From CAYUZU01 sp964448675 (GTDB taxonomy: Bacteria; Planctomycetota; Phycisphaerae; UBA1845; Fen-1342): a stretch of DNA of 64,000 bases. Positions 9,501-18,763 of the stretch are shown here, one piece after another; positions within the stretch are counted from its first letter, which is position 1, and every line of letters begins with the position of its first letter. The position numbers and the translations under genes were made by a program. Under the pieces are notes generated by a model that was not told the DNA's origin, searched no databases, and worked only from the letters and a program-made list of their open reading frames with translations. Location: assembly GCA_964448675.1 (NCBI GenBank), contig CAYUZU010000010.1, forward strand, positions 62,001 through 126,000, in the 5' to 3' direction.

Positions 9501-10593
9501 CGTCCCACTGGCCGGTCAGGTCCGCGTAGTACTGGTCGGTCGGGGCGTCCTTGTTGCTGTAGTTGTTGTCGGGCAGGGCATACTTCATCGGCACGTCGCC
9601 GATCGAGTCCGACCCGTAGTCCGGGTCGTCCGGGTCGGGGTCGCCGATCAGCAGCACGTACTCGATGCCGAAGTCGAGGTACTTGTCCTTCAGGAACGCG
9701 CGGATGCGGTCGGCCCGCTCGTCGGTGCTCTCGAACAGGTCCGGGTACGCGGCCCGGGTGTACTCGCTCTCGATGCTCTCCACAGTCTTCACCAGCACCG
9801 AATAGCCCTGCGCCGTCTTGTGCGCCACGTAGTCGTCGAGCGCGCCGGCGTAATCCTGGACATCATCGCTGGTGATGATGACGTAGTTGTACGTGCTGCG
9901 GCCGGCGCTCATCCGGCCGGTGGCATAGAACGGCGCTACGTCGGCGAAGTTCACGGCCGTCGGCGCCACGCGGGCCCGGCCGATGTCATCGACCGCGACC
10001 GGCGCCGTGGGATCATACGCGTAGCTCAGCCGCAGGGTCGCCTGCGACAGCACCCGCAGCGTGCCGCGCGCGGGATTGTGCTGCACTGGCGAAAACACGA
10101 CGCGGGCCAACTGCCAGCCGCGCTGGTCCGCCGGCGGCAGGACCTTCACGACGTCGGCGGGGTAGGGGGCGTCCGCCTGGTACGTACCGAGGTTGAAGCC
10201 ACCCTGGATGTCCTTGTTCGGGCCCCAGGCCAGCTCACGGATCGCAGCCTTGTCGGCGCCCGGCTGGGTCACGGCGGGCGGAGTCGGGGCCACGAGGACG
10301 TCGTCCACGGTCTGGTCCGCGGCCTCTACGAGCTCGACCCGCAGCGTTTGCCAGTCGATGCCCGGATGCACCAGGAACTGGATGGTCTTCAGCGGCAGGG
10401 TCGGGTCACCGGGGGAGCGCCAGGCGGCGTAGCCGTCGATCGCGACCGCCGTCGTGCCGTCGGGACGGCTTTCGAGCGTGGGCGGCGGAACGGCGAGGTC
10501 GTGGCTTTCGACCCATGTGTTGGCGGTGGCCGCCGTCGCACAGCAGAAGAACAGGCCAACGAGCGCGAGGGGGAACAAATGGCGATGAGGCAT
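6577..10593 (-). CDS. Large secreted gingipain-like (peptidase C25) protein with Ca-binding repeats and EF-hand/dockerin-like tail
   Basis: This 1338-residue exported protein starts with a signal peptide (about residues 1-25). Residues about 220-780 form a C25/gingipain-like cysteine protease region: the catalytic His is in YYNTHGWGE (about residue 673) and the catalytic Cys in SKACSTAYPE (about 705). The His-Cys spacing of 31 is close to the 33 known in gingipains. Between the N-terminal half of the peptidase fold and the His lies an inserted segment (about 540-650) resembling a discoidin/F5-8C carbohydrate-binding domain. Then come thrombospondin-3-like DxDGDGV repeats and a run of NGxPDxCDI repeats (about 800-900), an Ig-like domain, a LamG/concanavalin-like domain (about 1010-1240), and two EF-hand-like units (DANCDGQVNWRDID and NDVNEDGTVTWRDID). 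The likely job is extracellular protein degradation. No family secretion tail (Por/T9SS or PEP-CTERM) is visible. Confidence 0.85.
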   Translation of the reverse strand: MPHRHLFPLALVGLFFCCATAATANTWVESHDLAVPPPTLESRPDGTTAVAIDGYAAWRSPGDPTLPLKTIQFLVHPGIDWQTLRVELVEAADQTVDDVLVAPTPPAVTQPGADKAAIRELAWGPNKDIQGGFNLGTYQADAPYPADVVKVLPPADQRGWQLARVVFSPVQHNPARGTLRVLSQATLRLSYAYDPTAPVAVDDIGRARVAPTAVNFADVAPFYATGRMSAGRSTYNYVIITSDDVQDYAGALDDYVAHKTAQGYSVLVKTVESIESEYTRAAYPDLFESTDERADRIRAFLKDKYLDFGIEYVLLIGDPDPDDPDYGSDSIGDVPMKYALPDNNYSNKDAPTDQYYADLTGQWDGDGDGLYGEWEDEPGIELGQPEVIVGRIPHYSGPNVHLLNTILHKMIDYETVGADESWKRKCFMPNPIDWTDDYGREGNTSPITMAEWIKNNVLVGEGFYYYRLYEHAYTWSPHNVAPPPEFTPPNPGFTCVTYYSSSRRFKAGFNVFSVDIDDYPIDELTDNSNGTYYQTPMAPGNWLQFKQAHPDLQDGTYAFNRFVIRTPDPAYLPQSFTIRTAREANFSDANTIVTEYNAQSRAVDRGSYWELEYTYPNSMSCVGGKRYIRFTATGSTPGGDDVRISEFRAYTEEHLSIEPYVIPEWLNGYGVVYYNTHGWGEGAAEIITSAECWDLDDTHPSFVFSKACSTAYPESHNNLCASLVYNGAVGVVGATRVSYGWGDWGYKLMMPKLIEENKAFGVVYGETCSDAASADWFGWGGYFEDALRFNLYGDPTLRLLTDRDEDGVPYWIEEANGTDPDDADTDGDGVLDGDDNCPTIPNPDQADSDGDGVGDICQADCNDNGVPDYVDIHVNGTSTDCNANDVPDECDIADGTAADCNGNGLPDSCDIADGTSLDDNGNSIPDECELSILGVVAPAAERVRLVFSVAVDQTSAETASNYGIDHGVTVLAATLADDQRSVTLETTPLTPLVTHTLSVTGVHDLSDPPNSVPPGTALPFVYSGHTGRVVDGLVALYDFEEGAGQTAYDISGLGTPLDLTIEAAEHTSWTDHGLVFAADATPARAATDGPATKLIDACRASNEVSLEAWIIPDATVGENFGRIVTLSGNTTTRNVTLAQGDAFGNPADQYCVRVRTSYTSNNGLPPVATSPGAVQAELTHVVFVREADGARRIYVDGAQMVNDPRGGDFSTWADNHALAIGAELGFHPSYGWFGEYRLVAAYSRALTATEVQQNFAAGADPTTAPPVCPADANCDGQVNWRDIDYFVAAQNDNESAWAAMFAPDTPSCPFANNDVNEDGTVTWRDIDSFVALQNTTCP

Positions 10594-10952
10594 GGTGGCA
10601 CTCCGGGGGTTGGGGGTGGGCGTCGAGAGAGACTCGCGCCGTCATCCGCAGCACATCCTGGGGTGGGATCGGCTCATGAAATAAAGCGCTTCATATAGCC
10701 CTCTCCGCATCCCCTTGTCGCAATCGTATTCTATTGGGCGCCAGGCAGCCGGGCAAGCAATAAGCTCCGATAAGCTTCAGAAATGAAACAAATGAACCGT
10801 TTTTCGGGAGTGGTTGCGGCCGCTCGGGCCTCGGTTTCGCGCCAAGAGCCGTTATAATCGTACGATATGCTCGGTCCGGCCCACCGGCTCCAAAGCCGGG
10901 TGGCCGCTGGTTCGAGCGCGCCGTTGATCAACCCGCTGCGCTGGAGATGACC
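10594..10952. other. Divergent promoter region between two secreted protease genes
   Basis: These 359 bases separate the divergent starts of the C25 protease and the HExxH protein. The centre is AT-richer than the coding DNA on both sides. A TATAAT box for the plus-strand gene is at 10853-10858. No gene is seen. Confidence 0.5.
10831..10858 (+). promoter_or_regulatory. Candidate promoter of the HExxH protein gene
   Basis: A perfect TATAAT at 10853-10858 is preceded 16 bases earlier by TCGGTT, a weak -35. The transcript would start near 10865 and give a leader of about 90 bases. Confidence 0.4.
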
Positions 10953-13940
10953 ATGCCTCGCCGCATCGCACTCGCCTCGTTCGTGTCCCTGCTGCCCCTC
11001 GTTGCGGCCAATGCTGCCGCCCCGCCCGCGCATGACGTCCTGACCGAATTCTCCGCCGCCGAGTGGGGGGCCGTCGCCGACGGCAGTGGCACGGCGGCCG
11101 TGTACGATGACGCGACGCGCGTCAAGGTCGGCAGCGCCGCCCTCCGGTTCGAGACGGAGGGGTGTTTCGACACCTGGCTCTACACCCCCGCCGCCGAGGA
11201 CGCGGGCTGGGACTTCCTCGCCGCGGGCAGCGGCGGCCTGCAGTTTTGGGTCTACAGCGAGAACGACAACATCGGCTTTCAGGGATCCTACGTCGACCTG
11301 CACACGGCGGAGGACGACTACTTCCGCTACACGCCGAATTACGACTTCATGCACGCCGCGTGGAACCAGTGGCACGAGGTCATCGTGCCGCTCAATGGCG
11401 ACGACACCTGGACGCGCACGACCAACGGCACGCCGGATCTGAGCAACATCAACTACGTCGAGATCCACGGGGACACGTGGGGCTGTGGTTTCACCGCCTG
11501 GATCGACGGGCTGTCGTTCGACGTCGATCTGGCGCCGCCCGAGGGGCTGCTGGCTGTTGCGGGCAATGGCCAGGTGGAGCTGCAGTGGAAGCCCTGGAAC
11601 GATCCGTCCAGCCTGTTCGATCATTACGCAGTCTACCGTTCGACCAGTCCGATCGAGGACACCGCCGGCCTGACGCCGATCGCCACCTACGGCGACATTG
11701 CCCAGGCGGGCCACATTGACAGCACGGCCGCCAACGGCGTCGGGTACCACTATGCGTTGACGGTCGTGTTCACCGGGGGCGAGACGTCGGCCGCCGCGGT
11801 CGGACCGCGCGTGCCGCGCGACGAGACGGATCTGCAGATCACCTGTATCTCCCGGCTGCCGCGCTACCCGCGCTACTGCCCGCAGTACACTGGCTATGAG
11901 TTGAGCGAGCCCAGCGGTTACGGGCCGTATCATTTCACCGCGGCGACCGGCCTCGGCTGCGACCAGACTTCCGCGACGCAACGCTGGCCGCTGCTCGACG
12001 ACGTCGTCGAATACGTTGCGACTGTCCGCAACCGCGGCACGAACACCTGGACGGGTACGCTTGGCGGTACATGGCGGGTCGACGGCAGCATTGTCAGCAC
12101 GCCGACGCAGGCGGTCGCGCTGGCGCCCGGGGAGACCGTGACCTTCGCGCAGACGTGGAGCTGGGACGGCGACATGTACGAGATCGAGTTCAGCCTCGAT
12201 GTCATGGATGCGCGCGAGGAGAACAACACACGGACGATCTGGACCAGGTCGGCCCCGTTTCTCACCTATGTCGACATCAGCGCGATCGAGAAGTTCCGCG
12301 ACGTGCATTCGCCGAACTACCCGCTTGCCGTCACGGACGACTTCCTCGACTGGCTCCAGCACCACGCGGCCGAGATGAACCGCATGTTCGCGGAGAAGGG
12401 GAGCAGCAAGCGGATCCACTACGACGTGCTCGCGGTGCTGCACGACTACGACGCCGAACCGGCCAGCCCCGAACGCATCAACTTTGGCATTTTCCCGTTC
12501 CGGTATGAAGGCGCCAGTGACTGGGATCCGCGTTCGCCGGGTTACTACCGCGCCGCGCCGGACATCGACTATGGCCTGGTGCATGAAATGGCGCACCAAC
12601 TCGGCATCATCGACATCTACCGGCTGTCGCTCGGCGCCGCAGCCAACCACGTGTCGGGGCTGGGCTATTCGCCGCCGTCGGGATTGATGAGCGGCGTCGC
12701 GCCGTACTTCTCGGATCACACGGCGCTGGCGATGGAGCACTGGGCGGACCATGCCCACGGCTACTACGGGCAGTACCTGTACTGCATGCCGGAGACGATC
12801 CAGATCCGCATTCTGGATTACCTCGGTGAGCCGGTGTCGGGGGCGACGGTGAAGATGTACCAGAAGGCCGAGCGCCCGGGCCAGGGTGAGATCATCGCCG
12901 ACGAGATCAAGGCCCAGGGCACCACGACCGCCGACGGGGTGTGGACGCTGCCCAACGTGCCGATCTGCGCCGTCGGGCCGTGCCCGTCGACCTACGCCGG
13001 CGATCAGCTCTGGGACAATCCCTTCGGCTGGGTCGCGGTCGTAGGCAGCAACGGCCTGCTGCACTTCAAGGTGGAATGGAACGGCTTCGTCGACTACTGC
13101 TGGCTCGACATCACCGAGGTGAACGTGGCCTTCTGGCAGGGACAGACGGGGGTCGCGCAGTTCGACCGGCAACTCTCCATCGGCGGTGAGGTCCAGGCGT
13201 ACCCGCCGGCGGACCTGGCCGAGGAGAATGCGGAGAACTGGTCGAGCTGGGCGCAGGATGGCACGATCACCCTGAGCGATGACGCCGGCTTCAAGCATGA
13301 CGGCGACGCGTCGTTGCGCGGGGAGTTCACCGGCGGCGCGGACAATTATGTGCGCTACCCGCAGGGGCTGCTGGCCCGCTGGGATCTCAGCGAGGTGCAG
13401 GCTATTCGCTTCTGGGCGTATGCCGACAACCCGAATCTCGGCTTCCAGAGCGCCAGCCCGCGCGTTCGGCTGGGCAGCTTCGCCGACGGCTACTTTCAGT
13501 GGACGCCTGCCTATGACATCCTGAACAATGCGCGCAACCAGTGGTACGAGTTCGTCATCCCGATCAACGGCGATGCCACCTGGACCCGCGCGACGTCGGG
13601 GACGCCCGATCTGGCCGAGATCAACTACCTTCAGATCCACGCCGACACATGGGGTTATGGCTTCACGCTGTGGCTGGATGGGGTGCGCTTCGACCCGCCG
13701 CCGGCGCCGGAGGTTTGCCTGGGCGACAGCAATTGCGACGGAGCGATCAACTGGCGTGATATCGACTTCTTCGTTGCCGCCCAGAACGACAACGAGTCGG
13801 GCTGGGCCGGGCTGTATGAATCGGTTTATGGCACGCCGCCACCGTGCCCGTTTGCGAACAACGACGTGGACGAGAGTGGCTCGGTGAACTGGCGCGACAT
13901 CGACCCGTTCGTGGCGGCCCAGAACACCGATTGCCAGTAG
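10953..13940 (+). CDS. Secreted HExxH metallopeptidase-like protein with duplicated beta-sandwich domains and EF-hand/dockerin-like tail
   Basis: This protein of about 995 residues has a signal peptide (MPRRIALASFVSLLPLVA, cleavage near ANA). A beta-sandwich/CBM-like domain (about residues 22-195) is followed by a fibronectin-III-like domain (about 197-290), a CARDB-like domain (about 300-430), and a region with VHEMAHQLGIIDIY (about 550), which fits the zincin motif HExxHxxGxxD. A second copy of the first CBM-like domain follows (about 750-925). The tail has two EF-hand-like units (DSNCDGAINWRDID and NDVDESGSVNWRDID). Catalysis is inferred only from the zincin motif. The ATG at 10953 is preferred over 10947 because GGAG sits 6 bases before it. 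It is divergent from the C25 protease and shares its C-terminal cassette. Confidence 0.8.
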   Translation: MPRRIALASFVSLLPLVAANAAAPPAHDVLTEFSAAEWGAVADGSGTAAVYDDATRVKVGSAALRFETEGCFDTWLYTPAAEDAGWDFLAAGSGGLQFWVYSENDNIGFQGSYVDLHTAEDDYFRYTPNYDFMHAAWNQWHEVIVPLNGDDTWTRTTNGTPDLSNINYVEIHGDTWGCGFTAWIDGLSFDVDLAPPEGLLAVAGNGQVELQWKPWNDPSSLFDHYAVYRSTSPIEDTAGLTPIATYGDIAQAGHIDSTAANGVGYHYALTVVFTGGETSAAAVGPRVPRDETDLQITCISRLPRYPRYCPQYTGYELSEPSGYGPYHFTAATGLGCDQTSATQRWPLLDDVVEYVATVRNRGTNTWTGTLGGTWRVDGSIVSTPTQAVALAPGETVTFAQTWSWDGDMYEIEFSLDVMDAREENNTRTIWTRSAPFLTYVDISAIEKFRDVHSPNYPLAVTDDFLDWLQHHAAEMNRMFAEKGSSKRIHYDVLAVLHDYDAEPASPERINFGIFPFRYEGASDWDPRSPGYYRAAPDIDYGLVHEMAHQLGIIDIYRLSLGAAANHVSGLGYSPPSGLMSGVAPYFSDHTALAMEHWADHAHGYYGQYLYCMPETIQIRILDYLGEPVSGATVKMYQKAERPGQGEIIADEIKAQGTTTADGVWTLPNVPICAVGPCPSTYAGDQLWDNPFGWVAVVGSNGLLHFKVEWNGFVDYCWLDITEVNVAFWQGQTGVAQFDRQLSIGGEVQAYPPADLAEENAENWSSWAQDGTITLSDDAGFKHDGDASLRGEFTGGADNYVRYPQGLLARWDLSEVQAIRFWAYADNPNLGFQSASPRVRLGSFADGYFQWTPAYDILNNARNQWYEFVIPINGDATWTRATSGTPDLAEINYLQIHADTWGYGFTLWLDGVRFDPPPAPEVCLGDSNCDGAINWRDIDFFVAAQNDNESGWAGLYESVYGTPPPCPFANNDVDESGSVNWRDIDPFVAAQNTDCQ

Positions 13941-13982
13941 GCGGGAGCCGCAAGCCGGGCGAGCGCACCGCAAGCCGGGGCG

Positions 13983-14039
13983 GCGGGGGCCGCGCGCCGT
14001 GCGCGCCGCCCCCGCTTTTGCCCCGTCCGGGGTCTTTTG
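13983..14039 (+). terminator. Tandem Rho-independent terminators
   Basis: The first hairpin (13983-14015) pairs GCGGGGGC with GCCCCCGC and contains inner GCGCGC/GCGCGC pairs; it ends in TTTTG. A second small hairpin CCCCG-TC-CGGGG (14021-14032) is followed by TCTTTTG. They lie 42 bases after the HExxH gene. Confidence 0.85.
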
Positions 14040-14046
14040 CTACACT
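14018..14046 (+). promoter_or_regulatory. Candidate promoter of the ALDH7 gene
   Basis: TTGCCC (14018-14023) and TACACT (14041-14046) are separated by exactly 17 bases, and the start codon is 77 bases further on. The -35 overlaps the T-tail of the preceding terminator. Confidence 0.45.
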
Positions 14047-14122
14047 GGCCGGTCTTGATCGACGCTGGGCGGCCGCGTTGCCCCCCGAACAACCCTTCAC
14101 CCCTTCCGCGACAGGTGCAGCG

Positions 14123-15679
<1,557 letters not shown>

Positions 15680-15711
15680 CCGGCATGGCCGACAGCGGGT
15701 AGCGTCCGACC

Positions 15712-15726
15712 GCTCGCCCGGCGAGC
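15712..15726. terminator. Small hairpin between convergent genes
   Basis: GCTCGC-CCG-GCGAGC forms a 6-bp stem between the ALDH7 stop and the stop of the Lon-N-domain gene. There is no T-run, so it is a weak candidate. Confidence 0.25.
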
Positions 15727-15744
15727 TGATCGGGCGCTGCCCAC

Positions 15745-16425
15745 TCAATTCAGACTGTGCGCATCCGGCCGGCTGGCCTGTCGCTGCCGCCGGGCGACCG
15801 CCTCGATGGTGTTGATCTGCTCGATCAGGATCTGGCCCCGGCTGATCGCGTCCGGTTCGTCCAGCAGGCACTGCCGCAATTCGGCCGCCCCGGGCAGCCC
15901 CGCCGCAATGAGATCCGTCAGAATCGTCAGGTCCACCGGGGCCGTACGCAGCCGCAGCCAGTTCTCGCGCAGCTTGTCCTCGAGCGCGTCGTTCGATTCG
16001 ATGGCGCCGAACAACTCGTCACGTAAATCGCGCTGGGCGTCCTCATCACCGTCCGTGTAGCTCTCCAGCACCTCGACCCGCGCGACACGATAGGCATGCT
16101 CCGCGAGTTCGTCCGTCACGATGGCCCGCCCGATCCCGCGGATGAGCATGTTGTAATTCCCGTCGGGCAGCTGCTCGTACTCGGCCACGTGGCCCAGCCC
16201 GACCGTCGGGTGAATCGGTGCCCGCCGCGTGTAATAGAGCGATTCCCACCCGGTCTTCAGCAGCGCGAGGCTGATGATGCGATCCCCCTCCACGGCGTCG
16301 GCCACCATCTCGCGATAGCGCGGCTCGAACACGTGCAACGGCACCAGCGTGTGTGGAAACAGCACCACACCCGGCAACGGGAACACCGGCGTCGCCGGCG
16401 GCACATAGACGTATTCTTCACTCAT
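15745..16425 (-). CDS. LON peptidase N-terminal (substrate-binding) domain protein
   Basis: This 226-residue protein consists essentially of a Lon N-terminal domain: FPLPGVVLFPHTLVPLHVFE at residues about 14-33 is the family signature. The AAA+ and Ser-Lys protease parts of Lon are absent. Stand-alone LON-domain proteins are common in bacteria; their role, perhaps as substrate adaptors, is not settled. The in-frame extension to 16482 is rejected because MSEEYVYVPP is the usual beginning and GAGG lies upstream of it. It follows recO on the same strand by about 100 bases and is probably co-transcribed. Confidence 0.88.
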   Translation of the reverse strand: MSEEYVYVPPATPVFPLPGVVLFPHTLVPLHVFEPRYREMVADAVEGDRIISLALLKTGWESLYYTRRAPIHPTVGLGHVAEYEQLPDGNYNMLIRGIGRAIVTDELAEHAYRVARVEVLESYTDGDEDAQRDLRDELFGAIESNDALEDKLRENWLRLRTAPVDLTILTDLIAAGLPGAAELRQCLLDEPDAISRGQILIEQINTIEAVARRQRQASRPDAHSLN

Positions 16426-16526
16426 GGCAAGCCTCACGCCAAAGCCGGCCGGCTCGTTCGTACGCCGCCACACAACCGTCACGCAGCCGCGCGATCGGCC
16501 GCGTTGCGCGTCGCGACAGCACGTGA

Positions 16527-17264
16527 TTATAGGGACGGTCGCGGTTCGCGTCGCAACAATCTCGCCACCTGCTCCGCCGTCCGAAAACGTCTGCCGGCCA
16601 GGTGTGTCAGGTGATAGTCCTGCAGGTCAAACCAGTCGGCCGGGTTGGTCTCCGCCGGTGGCAGCCGCAGCAGGCTCGGCGGCACCCGTTTCTTCTCCAC
16701 GTGGGCCGGCTCGCAGTCGCGGCACAAGAGGCCGCCGGCCGCCGCACTGAAGTAGACCACCTGGCTGCGCTGCACGTTCTTGCCACAGGCGATGCAGTCG
16801 CGGAAGCTCGGCGCGTACCCGATTGCCCTGAGCAGCTCGCGCTGAAACCACGGCACCCAGCGCGCGGCCGACCCGGTGCGCGCCAGTCCCGCGAGCGTGC
16901 GTACCAGCGCGGCGTACAGCGCGGGTGTCGCGTCGCCCTCTTCGGTGAGGCCCGCCGTGGTCTCCGCCGCATACAGCGCCCCGTGCAGGCGCAGCAGGTC
17001 GCGCCGCAGGCCCGCGAAGGTGTCGCGCTGCTGCCAGTCGGTCAGCGTGCCGAGCTGCGCATCGCCGCGCGGCGTGACGAACGCCACCTCGCCGCGCTCC
17101 AGCAGGTCGAGCCCGGCGGCGAAGCGCTGCTTCGTGCTGCGGCGCGCACCCTTGGCGATCAGGCGCAGCAACCCGTGGTCGGCCGAGAACAGCGTGGCGA
17201 TCTGCGACGTTTCCGAGTAATCGGCCAGTCGCAGCACTAGCGCTTCGTCGATCGTCGCGGGCAT
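16527..17264 (-). CDS. recO: DNA repair protein RecO
   Basis: RecO helps RecR load RecA on SSB-coated gapped DNA and anneals strands. This 245-residue protein begins with an OB-fold (residues about 5-80, with the signature around GLLRLIAKGARRSTKQRF), followed by a helical domain. A zinc-binding set of four Cys follows: CIACG and LLCRDCE. The start at 17264 is taken because GGAGAG precedes it and the OB-fold begins right after; the 41-residue upstream extension has low-complexity content. It is divergent from the small Sm-like gene and upstream of the LON-domain gene. Confidence 0.93.
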   Translation of the reverse strand: MPATIDEALVLRLADYSETSQIATLFSADHGLLRLIAKGARRSTKQRFAAGLDLLERGEVAFVTPRGDAQLGTLTDWQQRDTFAGLRRDLLRLHGALYAAETTAGLTEEGDATPALYAALVRTLAGLARTGSAARWVPWFQRELLRAIGYAPSFRDCIACGKNVQRSQVVYFSAAAGGLLCRDCEPAHVEKKRVPPSLLRLPPAETNPADWFDLQDYHLTHLAGRRFRTAEQVARLLRREPRPSL

Positions 17265-17323
17265 GCCGTTACACTCTCCACGCAGCGGGGCGGCGGTCAT
17301 TGTGGCCACCGGCGTCCAACCCG

Positions 17324-17329
17324 TACAAT
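17324..17329 (+). promoter_or_regulatory. Candidate -10 box for the small Sm-like gene
   Basis: TACAAT stands 44 bases before the start codon at 17374 in the recO divergent gap. No good -35 is visible at the proper distance. Confidence 0.3.
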
Positions 17330-17373
17330 AGCCGAGAATCGGCAATGGCCGCGAGCCCGCGACGAGCAGGACC

Positions 17374-17682
17374 ATGACAGAGAACAACGGCCCGACACGG
17401 CCCTCGCTGGGTGACTATCTCCACCGCCGGGTGGTCATCGACACCCAGGGGCCGCAGCTTTACATCGGCGACCTGGAGGCGTACGACGACCGTGGCTACT
17501 GGCTGCTGGAGGCCGACGTGCACGATCGGGCCGAGGCGCACAGCACCAATGAGCAGTACGTCAACGACGCCTTTCTGCTGGAGCAGGAGGGCACCCGGCA
17601 TGTCAACCGCCGGCGGGTGTTCGTCGATCGCAGCGCGGTGGTGAGCATTTCGGCGCTGGATGACGTGGTTGCGGAAGGGTAG
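17374..17682 (+). CDS. Small conserved-looking protein with an Sm-like pattern, function unknown
   Basis: This is a 102-residue soluble acidic protein. The pattern RVVIDTQGPQLYIGDLEAYDD, then WLLEADVHD, then a closing strand VFVDRSAVVSISALDDV resembles the five-stranded Sm/LSM fold: a strand describing a gain-of-modification loop, then an isoleucine-serine strand at the end. That suggests an RNA-binding or scaffold role, but this is inference from pattern only. It begins 110 bases from the recO start on the opposite strand, and 22 bases separate it from the epimerase gene downstream, so the two probably share a transcript. Confidence 0.75.
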   Translation: MTENNGPTRPSLGDYLHRRVVIDTQGPQLYIGDLEAYDDRGYWLLEADVHDRAEAHSTNEQYVNDAFLLEQEGTRHVNRRRVFVDRSAVVSISALDDVVAEG

Positions 17683-17704
17683 CCCGACAACAGGACGGAG
17701 AACC

Positions 17705-18727
17705 ATGAAACTGACTTGGCAGCGACAGACGATCCGCCCCCGACACCGCTTCGCGACCTCCAAGTGGGGCGTCGCAGAGAAAGAGACCATCGTCGTTTTC
17801 CTCGAGAATGACGGCGCGGTGGGCATGGGCGAGATCGTCCCCTCGGCGCTCTACGGCCAGTCGCTCGAATCCTCCGAGCGGGCCCTGGCCGACATGGAGC
17901 CGCTGCTCGGGGACGACCTCTTTCAGGTCGAGCCCATCCTCGAGCGGCTCATCGCCAGCCACGATACGCAGCGCGCCGCCATCGACGGCGTCCACGCCGC
18001 GATATACGACTGGATCGGCAAGCGGCTCGGCGTGCCCGTCTGGAAGCTGCTCGGCCTCGCCCGGCCGCAGACCCGCACCACGTTCACCATCGGCGTCGCC
18101 GATCCCGAGTTGACGCGCACCAAGGTGGACGAGGCCCTGGCGGCCGACTTCGACGCGCTCAAGATCAAGGTCGGCGTCGAGAACGACCGCGACACACTCG
18201 AGTACATCCGCTCCAAGTTTGACGGCCCGCTGTATCTCGACGCCAACGCCGCCTGGACCCCCGAACAGGCCAGACAGATCATCCCCGAGCTGGCCCAGTA
18301 CCGGCCAACGCTGATCGAGCAGCCGCTGCGGGTCGACGACTGGCAGCACATGGCGGCGCTGCGTGAGCTCGGCGTGGCGCCGATCTTTGCCGACGAGAGC
18401 TGCGAGCGCCCCGCCGATGTGGTGCGGCTGCGCGGCTGCGTGGACGGCATCAACATCAAGCTGACCAAGTGCGGCGGCATTCGCGAGGCCATCCGCATGG
18501 TCACGCTCGCCCGCGCCTTCGACATGCAGATCATGCTCGGCTGCTTCGTGTGCAGCAGCCTGGCCATCGCACCCGCGTTGATCATCGCCACGCTCGTCGA
18601 CCATGCCGATCTCGATGGTGCCTTGCTGCTCGCCGACGATCCGTTCGCAGGCATCGAACGCAGCGGCGGTATCATTCGGCTCGGCGACCAGCCGGGGCTT
18701 GGCGTGCAGCCGCAGGGCACACCCTGA
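17705..18727 (+). CDS. Enolase-superfamily dipeptide epimerase-like protein (L-Ala-D/L-Glu epimerase type)
   Basis: This 340-residue protein has the muconate-lactonizing/epimerase layout: a capping domain (residues 1-110) and a TIM barrel. Barrel-end motifs are visible in order: KIKVG (base Lys), LDANAAW (metal Asp), IEQPL (metal Glu), ADES (metal Asp), NIKLTKCGG (second Lys) and LADDPF. This fits epimerisation of dipeptides such as the muropeptide part L-Ala-D-Glu, which would agree with peptidoglycan recycling (compare the NamZ-like gene at 36-37 kb). Substrate specificity cannot be fixed from sequence. GGAG lies 4 bases before the ATG. An upstream 15-codon in-frame stretch overlaps the preceding gene and is ignored. 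Confidence 0.88.
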   Translation: MKLTWQRQTIRPRHRFATSKWGVAEKETIVVFLENDGAVGMGEIVPSALYGQSLESSERALADMEPLLGDDLFQVEPILERLIASHDTQRAAIDGVHAAIYDWIGKRLGVPVWKLLGLARPQTRTTFTIGVADPELTRTKVDEALAADFDALKIKVGVENDRDTLEYIRSKFDGPLYLDANAAWTPEQARQIIPELAQYRPTLIEQPLRVDDWQHMAALRELGVAPIFADESCERPADVVRLRGCVDGINIKLTKCGGIREAIRMVTLARAFDMQIMLGCFVCSSLAIAPALIIATLVDHADLDGALLLADDPFAGIERSGGIIRLGDQPGLGVQPQGTP

Positions 18728-18763
18728 CCGGGATGCGGGGCGCGCAGGGCGGTGAGGACGACC

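Noticed and set aside
10731..13973. Minus-strand open frame of 1080 codons opposite the HExxH protein
   Set aside because: Same artefact of GC bias; the plus strand has signal peptide, domains and Shine-Dalgarno.
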